Shown: positions 51,342 to 60,816 of the stretch, piece after piece
Layout: every line of letters starts with the position of its first letter
Position numbering within the stretch: the first letter of the stretch is position 1
Assembly: GCF_007754425.1 (NCBI RefSeq)
Contig: NZ_CP037452.1
Location: 5,617,164-5,681,163 of the forward strand
Source: Gimesia fumaroli
GTDB lineage: Bacteria; Planctomycetota; Planctomycetia; Planctomycetales; Planctomycetaceae
Length of the DNA stretch: 64,000 nucleotides
Reading direction: 5' to 3'
Notes under the pieces: model-generated
Told to the model about the DNA's origin: nothing
The model's database searches: none
What the model saw: the letters and a program-made list of their open reading frames with translations, nothing else
Translations under genes and position numbers: made by a program

Positions 51342-52838
51342 TTAATAAGCGGTGAGTTCCGCCGAGTCATTTAACTGGTGCTGCAGAACTTTCTGAATTT
51401 TCGCTCGTAAATTTCGGATTTTGATTGGCTGGACCAGAATCCGAGAGCGGTCTGTTTTCTTCAACGTCTTCTTGACAGCGGCGTTCTTCTCAGACAGAAC
51501 AAGCACCGCGGCTAGATCAGGGTTCATCGCTAAAGCTTTGTTAAATGCCTCGACGGCTCCTGCCCCAATAGAATCTTCCATGAAGACGACACAATCGGGA
51601 GCATTCTCTTTAATGCGGTTCATTGACCGATCGATGTCACTCAGGATCAAAACCCGGTAGCCATGTTTCGTGAGATAATCTCGCAGCACGTCCTGATGCT
51701 TAGGACGGCTTTCGACACATAAGACGGTCGGAGGCGCGATGGCCATCTGCAGTTCCTGCTCGGCAGCCGTTTTGACATCTGCTTCTCTTGAAGGAGGTCC
51801 GCTGTCTGAATCAGAGTCACCGAGTTGGGCGCGGACTTCGAGCAAGTCCTGAATGGCCTCTGTTGCTGACTGATAGCGTTCATTTGGCTGATAGGCCATC
51901 AACTTTTCCAGAACAGTCACAATCGGAGTGGGGAGATTCGGTTCCAGAGTTGTGATGGAAGGAACCTGTGAATAACGCGACGGCCGTTTTCGTTCTTCGA
52001 CGTCTTTGGTCCGCGGGAATGGAGGTTTGCCGCTAAGTAGTTCGTAAAAAACTGTCCCCACAAAATAGAGATCACTCCGGGGGTCATTTCGTGGCGCGCC
52101 AGTCGACTTTTCGAGCGTCCCATATTCAACTGCACGTTGATGGGCCTCGCCAGCACCGCTGGCATCATCTTCGCCAGCCAGACCAAAATCAATCAGCTTC
52201 GCGACACCCTGAATGGACATCAAGACATTAGTCGGCTTCATATCACGGTGCGTGTATCCCAGACGATTGGCATACTCGAGCCCCTCGCAAATATCAGCGG
52301 TATACTTGATCGCTTCAGAGGGGGACAGCTTCTTGCGAATGGTAATAAAATCACGCAGATTTCCACCTTCCACAAATTCCATTGTGAAATAATGAATGCC
52401 ATCCTGAACGCCGACATCAAAGATGGGAACAATATTCTTATGCTGAAACTGTTTGCAGACTTCGGCTTCCCGATGAAACATTTTGACCGTCTCGGGATCC
52501 TGAGCCCAGCGTTGCCTGAGCACCTTAACGCCGACCATGCGACCGTCAACCAGCGAAGCAGCTCGATAGACTCGTGCGAAACTGCCTGAAGCGTTCTGGT
52601 ACATTAATTTATTATCACCAAGAACCAGACCTTCGAATTCATTACTTTTTAATCGACCGGCCTGAAAGGATGTGATCAGGTTTTTCCGCTCTAACAAACG
52701 GATCAACTTACCATCATCAGTGGATTTCTCCTGCAGTTCCTGCAGGCAACCGTCCATCTCCTGTTGTGTCACAAGACGAAGATCGACGATTTGCTCACTG
52801 AGTTTTTTCTTGGGTGACTTCTTATTAAAAAAAATCAT
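51342..52838 (-). CDS. Ser/Thr protein kinase with C-terminal pseudo-receiver domain
   Basis: About 498 residues, soluble. An N-terminal basic and helical region of about 80 residues precedes a Hanks-type kinase domain (about residues 75-345): the lysine is in V-G-V-K-V-L-R, the catalytic loop is Y-T-H-R-D-M-K-P-T-N-V-L and the metal motif is L-I-D-F-G-L-A. An acidic Ser-rich linker leads to a domain starting near residue 369 that resembles a response-regulator receiver. In it the phosphoacceptor Asp is replaced by Met (P-D-C-V-V-F-M-E-D) and the conserved Lys by Gln (V-Q-P-I). The ATG at 52838 is preferred over the longer frame. It converges on moxR. Confidence 0.9.
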   Translation of the reverse strand: MIFFNKKSPKKKLSEQIVDLRLVTQQEMDGCLQELQEKSTDDGKLIRLLERKNLITSFQAGRLKSNEFEGLVLGDNKLMYQNASGSFARVYRAASLVDGRMVGVKVLRQRWAQDPETVKMFHREAEVCKQFQHKNIVPIFDVGVQDGIHYFTMEFVEGGNLRDFITIRKKLSPSEAIKYTADICEGLEYANRLGYTHRDMKPTNVLMSIQGVAKLIDFGLAGEDDASGAGEAHQRAVEYGTLEKSTGAPRNDPRSDLYFVGTVFYELLSGKPPFPRTKDVEERKRPSRYSQVPSITTLEPNLPTPIVTVLEKLMAYQPNERYQSATEAIQDLLEVRAQLGDSDSDSGPPSREADVKTAAEQELQMAIAPPTVLCVESRPKHQDVLRDYLTKHGYRVLILSDIDRSMNRIKENAPDCVVFMEDSIGAGAVEAFNKALAMNPDLAAVLVLSEKNAAVKKTLKKTDRSRILVQPIKIRNLRAKIQKVLQHQLNDSAELTAY

Positions 52839-53206
52839 TCGCGGTCCATGATCTGCAGATGCACATCTGGCAAGAAACAAGATTTGCTGTAAACCTGATG
52901 GAAACACGACGGGAACATTTGATCAAAACAACCCGTATGTTTCGCGAATAATAAAAAAAACGCCTCGTTTACCTGAAATCCAACAGCCTGATGTCATCTC
53001 AATATGTAGAAGAGCCAATAAAATAATATTAAGACGGCCCTGAAATAGATACAAAATTTATCCGTATGAAGTTTCAATGTTCGGAATAAGAATACCTAAT
53101 TATAACATCAAAAATAGGGGAAGGGAATCAGTGAACACCCGAGCAGAAAGATTTTTCTCAATTTTTCTGGGTGGCGACGAGCGTATTCGTTCCAGACAGA
53201 ACAGAT
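52839..53206. other. Intergenic region between kinase and nagA genes
   Basis: About 370 AT-rich bases between two leftward genes. It should hold the kinase promoter and the nagA 3' end. I see no strong terminator hairpin or small gene. Confidence 0.35.
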
Positions 53207-54373
53207 TCAGGAATTGACCAGCAGGGTCCCATATTTCACAGCACCACAAGATAAAGTGGTTTGTAGATTCATTCGAGAGCCCGCACCTTCGTAGTGGAAC
53301 AAAATCAGGTCTGCTCTTGCCCCGACTTCGAGCCGAATTTCCTCAAAGCCTAATAATCGTGCGGGATTTACCCCGGCCATATCCACCGCTTCCTGCAAAG
53401 TGATCCCCGCCATATCGATGGCAGTCGTGACACAAGTATCGGTCTCCACCCCGGAACCAGCAAGCAGCTGACGCTGACCGGCGATCACAATCGGGCCATT
53501 TTCAAGGACTTCCATTTTGACGGAGCCCTCTTCATAGATTCCGGGAGGTGAACCTGCTAACCCGGAGGCATCACAGGTAATGATCGTATTCTCGACCCCT
53601 TTCGTTTTGATGATCGTTCTAACCACGCTGGCGGGAAGATGATAGCCATCGGTAATAATACTGGCCATCAAATGCGGCTCGCCCAGTTGTTCCCAAATAT
53701 AATTGGGGTGCCTGCGGAGCGTGCCATGTGCACCATTTCCCAGATGCGTACTTAAGCGTGCCCCTGCATCAACGGCTTCAGTGATCTGCTCGGGCTCGGC
53801 TGCGGTATGGCCGATCGAAACCACGACTCCTGAAGCGACTGCTTTTTTGATAAAGGGAATTGCATTATCGACTTCGGGCGCCAATGTGACCAATCGAATC
53901 CGATTTCCCGATAGCTCCTGTAACTGACAGAATTCATCCCAGTCAGCGGGCCGGACCTGATCTAAAGGATGCGCGCCGCGTGGTCCCTGAATCGGAGAAA
54001 TGTAGGGACCTTCAAGATGACAACCAGGGACCATTTGATCGACCCAGCTATTTTGATCGCATGCTTCTCGAATTGCGGTAAAGCCACTCACATAGTCATC
54101 GAAGGAGCTGGTGATTAAAGTGGGACATAACCGGGTAATGCCATACTGATAATGTTTTTCCAGAACCTGACAAACTTCATCAGCCGTCAAACCAGGTTTA
54201 TTAAACCAGATGCCGCCGTATCCATTGATCTGCAGGTCAAATAATGCTGGTGCGATAAAAGGCAAACCTGCTGCTTCCGAATCTGGCAGCAGGTCAATAG
54301 AAGTGATTTTGTCTCCGTTGATCTTAATGCTGACCGCTTCGAATGTATCGTATCGTCGTCCAACTAACTCCAT
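53207..54373 (-). CDS. nagA: N-acetylglucosamine-6-phosphate deacetylase
   Basis: About 388 residues. Removes the acetyl group from GlcNAc-6-phosphate in amino-sugar use or wall recycling. Family motifs are A-L-F-D-L-Q-I-N-G-Y-G-G, H-L-E-G-P-Y-I-S, G-H-T-A-A, T-H-L-G-N-G-A-H-G-T-L and I-I-T-D-G-Y-H-L-P. The catalytic Asp is in C-D-A-S-G-L-A-G. The usual H-x-H metal site of the amidohydrolase superfamily is reduced to Q-I-N-G, as in most NagA proteins. The ATG at 54373 has GAGG seven bases upstream; the TTG at 54397 is less likely. No nagB or sugar transporter gene is nearby. Confidence 0.92.
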   Translation of the reverse strand: MELVGRRYDTFEAVSIKINGDKITSIDLLPDSEAAGLPFIAPALFDLQINGYGGIWFNKPGLTADEVCQVLEKHYQYGITRLCPTLITSSFDDYVSGFTAIREACDQNSWVDQMVPGCHLEGPYISPIQGPRGAHPLDQVRPADWDEFCQLQELSGNRIRLVTLAPEVDNAIPFIKKAVASGVVVSIGHTAAEPEQITEAVDAGARLSTHLGNGAHGTLRRHPNYIWEQLGEPHLMASIITDGYHLPASVVRTIIKTKGVENTIITCDASGLAGSPPGIYEEGSVKMEVLENGPIVIAGQRQLLAGSGVETDTCVTTAIDMAGITLQEAVDMAGVNPARLLGFEEIRLEVGARADLILFHYEGAGSRMNLQTTLSCGAVKYGTLLVNS

Positions 54374-54690
54374 CAATTGCCTCGAGCTCTTAAACAATTT
54401 GAATCGAAATGAAAAAGGTCTTTACTTTTGAGCGGCGGAACTGTTTTATTTAGACTTAGAAAGTATAAGAATTATACGCCAAAGTCAAAAAAAGAATTTC
54501 CAGAACAAATTCTTATACCATGAAATCCATGCAATTTACAGTGAGTGACGAAATGTTTGTGTACTATGCAAAAATTCTAAGTATTTTTTAAGACAAACAG
54601 GTGCTTCCTGGCTCCCGACTGAGTAAAATTGAATATGGAACTATTTTTGTCCACTATCCCCCAGCTTGTCCTACGGAACTGAGATCCTTC
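54374..54690. other. Divergent promoter region between nagA and the radical SAM gene
   Basis: About 317 AT-rich bases expected to hold both promoters. No operator palindrome or RNA gene was recognised. The frame open upstream of 54691 from 54601 lacks a ribosome site and adds no recognisable domain. Confidence 0.35.
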
Positions 54691-56001
54691 ATGTATTTGA
54701 AAATGGCCAAACGCGTCTTATTTGAGACAGACAAACGACTTGTCTGGAAGCTGGCATATAATTTCGGTTTCAAAGGCGCGCTCTCAGTTCACAAGCACAA
54801 AAAACGACTCAAACGTGGCGAGTTTTTCCCCCCGTTTCTTTACATCTCTGTCATCAACAGTTGCAATCTGCGCTGTCAGGGTTGCTGGGTCGATGTCGCT
54901 GCCAAGCAGGAAAAAATCGACGTCGAAGCCATGTCGCGTCTGATCAAAGAAGCGAAAGAGATGGGGAATTCCTTTTTCGGGATCCTGGGGGGCGAGCCTT
55001 TCATGCACCCGCAGTTACTGGAAATCCTGGAACGCCACCCCGACTGTTACTTTCAGATTTTTACCAACGGCCAATTCATCACCGACGAAATCGCGAAAAA
55101 GCTCCGCAAACTTGGAAATGCCACTCCCTTGATCAGTGTGGAAGGCAACGAAATCATCAGCAACCAACGCAGAGGTCGCAATGATGTCTATGAAAAAACC
55201 ATGCAGGGTATCCAGAACTGCCTGGACAATAAACTCTTAACAGGTGTCTGTACCAGCTTATGTAAATCAAACATCGATGATCTGCTTACTGAAGAATGGG
55301 TCGATAAGCTAATCGACATGGGCGTGATGTATACCTGGTATCACATCTATCGGGTAGCTGGTCCGGAACCAAACCCTGAACTGGCACTCTCTCCGGAAGA
55401 ACAGTTGCGCGCCCGTAAATTTGTCGTGGAGATGCGAGCCAAAAAACCAATCGGCGTGATCGATGCTTATTTTGATCACAATGGGACCGCCCTCTGTCCC
55501 GCAGCAACCGGACTCAGCCATCACATCAATCCGTGGGGCGATATTGAACCTTGCCCCGTGATTCAGTTTGCCACCGATTCGATTCATGACGAAAGCAAAA
55601 CCCTGAAAGAAAAGTTTGTGCAGTCCGAGTTCCTGAAAGATTTCCGCGAAGTGGTGCAGCAAAATACACGCGGTTGCATTATTCTGGAACGCCCTGATCT
55701 ACTGGAAAATCTCGTCAAAAAACATGGTGCGAAAGATTCCACTGCCCGGAAACAGGCGATGCAGGAACTGCAAAATCTGGAAACGCGGACGTCACAATAT
55801 TCTCCCGGCAACGAAGTTCCCGAGAAGAGCTTTGTCTATCGTATCGCCAAGAAATTCTTCTTTAACGATTTCGGAGTCTATCAAGGTGCAGATCACAGTC
55901 AGACAGCCGCACCGGGAATTCTGGCGAATAAAACCAGTGCTCCAGTCAACTCTAGCGATGATCCACCGCATTTCATTCCTCTGGAAGCGATGAAGAAGTA
56001 A
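54691..56001 (+). CDS. Radical SAM protein with SPASM-like C-terminal Cys
   Basis: About 436 residues. The radical SAM motif C-N-L-R-C-Q-G-C (residues about 60-67) coordinates the 4Fe-4S cluster; F-G-I-L-G-G-E-P-F supplies the GGE motif. The C-terminal half has G-T-A-L-C-P-A-A and N-P-W-G-D-I-E-P-C-P-V, Cys clusters that resemble a reduced SPASM domain binding another cluster. The family covers peptide and cofactor modifying enzymes and no substrate can be named from sequence. The ATG at 54691 was chosen because the N-terminus then begins just before the conserved helix M-A-K-R-V-L-F-E. It is divergent from nagA. The last 60 residues look disordered. Confidence 0.9.
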   Translation: MYLKMAKRVLFETDKRLVWKLAYNFGFKGALSVHKHKKRLKRGEFFPPFLYISVINSCNLRCQGCWVDVAAKQEKIDVEAMSRLIKEAKEMGNSFFGILGGEPFMHPQLLEILERHPDCYFQIFTNGQFITDEIAKKLRKLGNATPLISVEGNEIISNQRRGRNDVYEKTMQGIQNCLDNKLLTGVCTSLCKSNIDDLLTEEWVDKLIDMGVMYTWYHIYRVAGPEPNPELALSPEEQLRARKFVVEMRAKKPIGVIDAYFDHNGTALCPAATGLSHHINPWGDIEPCPVIQFATDSIHDESKTLKEKFVQSEFLKDFREVVQQNTRGCIILERPDLLENLVKKHGAKDSTARKQAMQELQNLETRTSQYSPGNEVPEKSFVYRIAKKFFFNDFGVYQGADHSQTAAPGILANKTSAPVNSSDDPPHFIPLEAMKK

Positions 56002-56043
56002 GCCTGGTTTCTCAGCAAAAAAACAACCACTCCAGGTGCAGGT

Positions 56044-58245
56044 TTACTCTTCCTTCGAGAGATTGACGATCAACGTCGCATCGGTGGTCGATGAGGGTGC
56101 TGCCTTGATCGCAGGCGCAGATTGGACCAACGTCGCATTCAGCCTCTGTTCCATTTTATGCTTCCACCAGTCGCAGGCGTCCTGGATCGTCCACTTTCCG
56201 TCAGACTGGCATTCAGAAAGCGACATAACGAGTTCTGCTGCCGTCTGAGGTCGTTTTGCAGGATCTTTCTCCAGACACTTCATAATAATCTGTTCCAGAT
56301 CTTCTGCGACAGGTTTCCCCAGTCGTTGAGAAGGAGTTTCCGGCTGCTCCTGGCTGTGCTTCATACAGATCTCTATTATGGAATCCCCCTCAAAGACCGT
56401 TGTTCCCGTCAGGAGATAAAACCCGACGGCTCCGAACGCATAAATATCGCTCCGGGCATCGACTTGATCCGGGTGGTTGATGCCTTCCGGTGAGAGATAC
56501 ATGGGGGTCCCAGCCATAGCATTTGTCGAGGTCAACGAAGCTTGTTCACGACCATCCACGGCTTTCACCAGACCAAAATCGAGCAACTTGACGAAATCGT
56601 AGACACCGCCACGATGAGTTAAAAAGATATTGGCTGGTTTGACATCTCGGTGAATCACGCCCAGTTGATGTGCTTCTGAAAGCGAACCGGCAATCTGCTT
56701 CAACAGATGAATGACGCGTTTTTCCGGAAGGGGGCCAAACTGTTTGACAAGATCATCCAGGTTGATGCCTTCCAGCAATTCCATCGCGTAATAAAATACC
56801 CCCTCAGGCGTGCGACCGTAATCATAGATGGCAATCGTATTCGGATGGTTTAGCTGACTGGTTAACTGCACTTCTCGTTCAAACCGGGCAACGGCTTCAT
56901 CTGTCGTTTTTTCGATATCCAGGAGTTTAATCGCAGTCGGTCGTCTGAGCATGGCATGATGGCCACGATACACAACGCCCATGCCGCCTTCACCCAGCTT
57001 TTCTTCCAGTGCATACTGTCCTAACTGCTTCGCTTTAATGACGGCGCGGCGGGTTTCCTGTTCCTTTCTGACGACAATCACGGTAAAGATGAAGATCGCA
57101 ATTGAGCCGACCACCAGAAGAGCAAACAGTCCCCAAAAACTGTAGCGCAATAAGTACAGGGGGCGAAACGCTTCCGACTTGTCCATCTCAGTCGCGACCC
57201 CCATTTCATACCCAGGCAGCCAAGTCCACGCACCCACTACAGGGACGCCTCGATAATCTCGATAGCCGTCGACATTCACACCACTCTGATTCTGTACGGC
57301 TGCGGCGGCCATTTGTGTTAATGGACGATCCGCCAGCCTCAACGTAGGACGATTCCCGCTGAGCATATCCACTTGAGGATCTCGGATTTGAATATTCAGA
57401 ATCGAGTGCGAATCCTCGCGATCCGGAATCAAACCGATCATTTTTAAATCTTCATCAAAACGGCTCTGAGATAGCATGAGCCCTTCTTTGTCAAAGGCAT
57501 AGGTTTCGCCCGTCTTACCAGCACGCGCCACGGACAGAATTCGTGTAAAATTGATATCCGGTCGAATTAACAGGGCCAATGCTGCAATTGGTTTTCCCGC
57601 AGCGTCCCTGACCGGTGCCATCGCCAGCATTGTCGGCAGGCCTGCTTTTAATTCACCCGAATCGGTTTCGCGTGCAAACAGGCTCTCGAAAGGTCGCGTA
57701 ACAGTGGCTTCTCCCTGAGCGACTTTTTCCAAAGCGGATATCTGAATCGGCAGATCGGCTCTTCCAATCGGTTCATCTCGCGAAGAAGCGATGACTCTCC
57801 CACTCAGACTGAAGAGTCCGACATCCAGATATCCCAGATGTTCCAGTTCGGACTCGAATTCAGCCCTGAGTTCTGTGAGTGAATTTGAATGCAGCAAGGC
57901 TTCACGGTCATCCGGGTTCTGCTGGGAAATTTCAATCAATTCTCCCGTCAATTTCTGAATGCGCGGCTCTTCAGCTAAAACTTCTGCCAGTGATTCTTCG
58001 CGTTCCAACCAGATATTCAAAGCCGCGACATCCGCATTGAGAATCGTCTCCAGATTATCAGCAACGGTCTGTTTACTCGACTGTTCCACAACGGAACGAA
58101 CAATGAATGCAAGAACCAGTAATAGGACAGTCCCGGCAATCGGCCAGACCCACATGCTCCCTTTCGAAAAAAGCCGGGAGCGAGTAAAGGACTTCATAAA
58201 CGATTGGGAAAATGATCTACCGAGCGAAGACTTTGATGCATTCAT
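56044..58245 (-). CDS. Membrane Ser/Thr protein kinase with Cache-type sensor domain
   Basis: A 733-residue sensor kinase. One membrane helix at about residues 32-50 and a second near 370-395 bracket an extracytoplasmic double-Cache-like domain (V-G-L-F-S-L-S-G-R-V-I-A-S and G-E-T-Y-A-F-D-K-E-G-L-M-L-S are typical Cache strands). The cytoplasmic Hanks-type kinase has a glycine loop L-G-E-G-G-M-G-V-V-Y, Lys in A-I-K-L-L, catalytic loop I-H-R-D-V-K-P-A-N and L-L-D-F-G-L. The C-terminal 60 residues after the kinase are low in complexity. Cache domains usually feed histidine kinases or chemoreceptors, so this links small-molecule sensing to Ser/Thr phosphorylation. The ligand is unknown. Confidence 0.92.
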   Translation of the reverse strand: MNASKSSLGRSFSQSFMKSFTRSRLFSKGSMWVWPIAGTVLLLVLAFIVRSVVEQSSKQTVADNLETILNADVAALNIWLEREESLAEVLAEEPRIQKLTGELIEISQQNPDDREALLHSNSLTELRAEFESELEHLGYLDVGLFSLSGRVIASSRDEPIGRADLPIQISALEKVAQGEATVTRPFESLFARETDSGELKAGLPTMLAMAPVRDAAGKPIAALALLIRPDINFTRILSVARAGKTGETYAFDKEGLMLSQSRFDEDLKMIGLIPDREDSHSILNIQIRDPQVDMLSGNRPTLRLADRPLTQMAAAAVQNQSGVNVDGYRDYRGVPVVGAWTWLPGYEMGVATEMDKSEAFRPLYLLRYSFWGLFALLVVGSIAIFIFTVIVVRKEQETRRAVIKAKQLGQYALEEKLGEGGMGVVYRGHHAMLRRPTAIKLLDIEKTTDEAVARFEREVQLTSQLNHPNTIAIYDYGRTPEGVFYYAMELLEGINLDDLVKQFGPLPEKRVIHLLKQIAGSLSEAHQLGVIHRDVKPANIFLTHRGGVYDFVKLLDFGLVKAVDGREQASLTSTNAMAGTPMYLSPEGINHPDQVDARSDIYAFGAVGFYLLTGTTVFEGDSIIEICMKHSQEQPETPSQRLGKPVAEDLEQIIMKCLEKDPAKRPQTAAELVMSLSECQSDGKWTIQDACDWWKHKMEQRLNATLVQSAPAIKAAPSSTTDATLIVNLSKEE

Positions 58246-58487
58246 GAAAAAAGATCGATCTCAGAGAATTCCGATAAGTGACACTTGGCTGAATTCGATT
58301 ACGTCTTCCCAACCTTGAGAATCCCCATTTGTGGAAAACGCCCGCTACGAATTAGTCAAACGTAAAAATGAACATTGATTGTGGCATGTTCCATAACAGG
58401 CTTCAAGAACCGAATGGACTTTCTTTGAGAACCGGACCATGACGATGATCGAAGCTAATGCAAATTTGTCACTCAATAAAACCCAAT

Positions 58488-58655
58488 AAAAAAAGCCGTG
58501 CCTCCAGGAGGTCACGACTTTTGTCGTATTGCTGTCATAACATTGCGACGGTGGGGTCGCTGCAAGAAGGACGGTGAATCGGGTAGTGCCTGGCACTCAC
58601 CACTAATGACTCCGGTCCATGCTAAGGTTTAGGATCCTCCGACGGAATTTGAAAT
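58488..58655 (-). ncRNA. Candidate small RNA of about 168 nt
   Basis: On the - strand a promoter-like TTGACA (58684-58689), 16-base spacer and TAGTAT (58662-58667) are followed at about 58492-58521 by a strong hairpin with a seven-T run, AAAG-C-C-G-T-G paired with its complement. Between them no frame longer than a few codons has a ribosome site, and further hairpins exist (AGTGCC/GGCACT near 58587-58599 and GCGAC/GTCGC near 58545-58560). It does not match tmRNA, RNase P, SRP or 6S RNA features that I know. A short untranslated or unstable transcript is possible. Confidence 0.5.
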
Positions 58656-58661
58656 GACAGA

Positions 58662-58689
58662 ATACTATTTCTATTGTATGCATTGTCAA
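58662..58689 (-). promoter_or_regulatory. Sigma-70-like promoter for the candidate small RNA
   Basis: TTGACA at 58684-58689 and TAGTAT at 58662-58667 on the - strand, 16 bases apart. The start of transcription would be near 58655. Confidence 0.5.
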
Positions 58690-59013
58690 TCTTCTCGTCG
58701 ACGGGTGATTTGGTTCGATAACCAAAATTCACCTCAACTCCAATAGATTGATTTTAAGTGGTCTCTGTTTCCCAAAGGTTGTAAATTCATCGGCATTCAG
58801 TGGACTGGCTAATTGCATCGTTTTTCAAAAAAACGAAAAAACAAGCCGATCCTACAAGATGCCGTTAAACAGACGTGACCCACGAAGAGGAGGAATCTTA
58901 ACCATTTTCGGAATGCTGACAAGGGGAATTCGAGGAGAAGAAATAGAACGGGTTCGGCAGGGGAAATTTAATTTTTTCAACCTGCGTATTGCGCAACCAG
59001 TTCAATATTGGAT

Positions 59014-59178
59014 TCAGATTTTGCGGGTACCGTTTCTCATCAGAACCCAGCCAATGAAGGCAATCGCAACCAGAACCAGTCCGTATTCCATCGGAGAAAT
59101 ATTATCCCACCGTTTATTCAGGTAATTGATATAAAAAGTGGAATACTCACGACAGGTATCCATAATAGACTCGATCAT
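59014..59178 (-). CDS. 54-residue single-pass membrane protein
   Basis: A short gene that falls below usual length limits. GGAGG lies six bases before the ATG at 59178. The product has a hydrophilic N-terminus with Tyr-rich stretch (Y-S-T-F-Y-I-N-Y-L-N-K-R-W), one membrane helix (G-L-V-L-V-A-I-A-F-I-G-W-V-L-M) and a short basic tail ending in N-G-T-R-K-I. No family is recognised. It lies between xylA and the candidate small RNA, all on the - strand, but is separated from xylA by its terminator and so has its own promoter. Confidence 0.72.
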   Translation of the reverse strand: MIESIMDTCREYSTFYINYLNKRWDNISPMEYGLVLVAIAFIGWVLMRNGTRKI

Positions 59179-59383
59179 CACTTTCCTCCCCACTACGTGA
59201 TATCAACAGGTCATCTTCTGATAACGAGATCAGAATCTTATTTTCATGCCGAATCAGTACATTTTTAATAAACGGCATAATCGATAGACCCATCATTTTA
59301 GAAAGCTTGCCTTGGAAGCCTTTAGTAAGCTTAGTTCGTGATTAGGAAGCGAGTGGCGAAAAGTTATTTTTCTTCAGAATTAA

Positions 59384-59427
59384 TAAAAAATAACCCTCTG
59401 TAATTACAGTGAATACAGAGGGTTATT
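59384..59427 (-). terminator. Intrinsic terminator of xylA
   Basis: AATAACCCTCTGTA and a matching arm ending GGGTTATT form a stem of about 13 bp, followed on the - strand by a T-rich run. It lies about 29 bases past the xylA stop. Confidence 0.88.
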
Positions 59428-59455
59428 CTCATCAAATTTTTAAAAAAACAGGTGA

Positions 59456-60766
59456 TCAGAGATAGTCGTTGATCACGTTTTCAATCCATTCCTGACGACC
59501 ACTGAGATTCGGAGCCGAGTCCCCCTTCGCTAACATGTAAGTTTCGAGATCAGCAAAAGAAACGCTGCCGTCCTCGATGTTCTTTCCGATCCCTTCATTA
59601 AAGCTGGCATAGCGTTTGGCGACGAAGTCGGTCAGCACGCCGTCCTTGCGAATCTGTGCTGCAATTTTTGCACCGCGGGCAAATGCATCCATACCACCAA
59701 TGTGAGCATAAAACAGATCGATCGGCTCAAAGCTTTCACGTCTGACTTTGGCATCAAAATTGACACCGCCGGGAGCCAGGCCTCCCTGATCAAGAATCGC
59801 CAGCATGCATTGCGTGGTCAGGTAAATGTCGGTCGGGAACTGGTCTGTGTCCCAACCAAGTAAAAGATCCCCCGTATTGGCATCGATACTTCCGAGTGCT
59901 CCCTGAATGGAAGAATAAACCAGCTCATGCATCATGGTATGACCGGCCAGCGTAGCGTGGTTCGTTTCGATATTCAGTTTCACATGGTCCTGCAGATCGT
60001 AGGCGCGCAGGAAATTCAGACAGGCAGCCGCATCAAAATCATACTGATGCTTCGTGGGTTCTTTTGGTTTCGGCTCGAACAAAAACTGTCCCTTGAAACC
60101 GATCTTCTGAGCGTGTTCCACTGCCATATGCATGAACCGTGCAAGATGATCCAGTTCGCGTTTCATGTCGGTATTGAACAGATTCATGTATCCTTCGCGG
60201 CCACCCCAGAACACATAGTTCTCTCCTCCTAGACGATATGTGACTTCCATCGCTTTTTTAACCTGCGCCGCTGCATAGGCAAAGACATCGGCGTTGGGGC
60301 TGGTCGCAGCACCATGCATGAAGCGGGGGTGTGAAAACAGATTGGCTGTTCCCCACAAAAGCTTGATGCCCGTTCGTTCCTGTGCTTCGAGCAGCTTATC
60401 GGCGATGCGGTCGAAATTTTCGTTTGCCTCTTTCAAGGTCTCACCGTCTGGTGACACATCTTTATCATGGAAACAATAATAAGGAGCCTGAAGTTTCTCA
60501 AAAAATTCAAACGCGACATCCACGCGTTTCAGTGCATTTTCTACAGAATTAGAACCATCATCCCAGGGGCGTTGGAGTGTCGCAGCACCAAACGGATCAC
60601 TTCCTGTACCGCGAAATGTATGCCAGTAACAGATACTGAACCGAAAGAGATCTCGCATCGATTTGCCTTCGATTTGCTCTTCTGGATTGTACTGTTTGAA
60701 TGCAAGTGGATTTTTACTCTGTGGGCCTTCGTATTCAATTTTGGGGACGTCTGCAAAGTATTCCAT
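59456..60766 (-). CDS. xylA: Xylose isomerase
   Basis: A 436-residue enzyme that interconverts D-xylose and D-xylulose, length typical of class II xylose isomerases. N-terminal [44 protein letters not shown] and [12 protein letters not shown] carry the two metal sites and the catalytic residues. AGG with a short spacer precedes the ATG. A LacI-type palindrome lies 21 bases upstream, so repression in the absence of substrate is likely. No xylulokinase or transporter gene is next to it, so the pathway genes must lie elsewhere. Confidence 0.97.
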   Translation of the reverse strand: MEYFADVPKIEYEGPQSKNPLAFKQYNPEEQIEGKSMRDLFRFSICYWHTFRGTGSDPFGAATLQRPWDDGSNSVENALKRVDVAFEFFEKLQAPYYCFHDKDVSPDGETLKEANENFDRIADKLLEAQERTGIKLLWGTANLFSHPRFMHGAATSPNADVFAYAAAQVKKAMEVTYRLGGENYVFWGGREGYMNLFNTDMKRELDHLARFMHMAVEHAQKIGFKGQFLFEPKPKEPTKHQYDFDAAACLNFLRAYDLQDHVKLNIETNHATLAGHTMMHELVYSSIQGALGSIDANTGDLLLGWDTDQFPTDIYLTTQCMLAILDQGGLAPGGVNFDAKVRRESFEPIDLFYAHIGGMDAFARGAKIAAQIRKDGVLTDFVAKRYASFNEGIGKNIEDGSVSFADLETYMLAKGDSAPNLSGRQEWIENVINDYL

Positions 60767-60786
60767 GGTGCTTACCTGTAAAGTGG

Positions 60787-60800
60787 TTAAAACGTTTTAA
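60787..60800. promoter_or_regulatory. LacI-type operator upstream of xylA
   Basis: A perfect 14-bp palindrome TTAAAACGTTTTAA centred on CG lies 21 bases before the xylA start codon. The AACGTT core is the hallmark of LacI-family operators. The regulator gene is not in this window. Confidence 0.6.
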
Positions 60801-60816
60801 GACAATCACTTCAAAC

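Larger units (their letters stand above)
58246..59013. other. 770-base region holding a candidate small RNA
   Basis: Between the Cache kinase start and the 54-residue membrane protein gene no annotated-size coding frame is convincing. The minus-strand promoter and terminator pair described separately lies here. The + strand frame 58748-59125 covers the small membrane gene antisense and has no recognisable protein features. Confidence 0.45.

Noticed and set aside
58345-58596. 83-codon frame on the - strand
   Set aside because: It reads through the strong terminator hairpin at 58492-58521 and has no ribosome site.
58748-59125. 125-codon open frame on the + strand
   Set aside because: It is antisense to the better supported 54-residue membrane protein gene and has no recognisable features.
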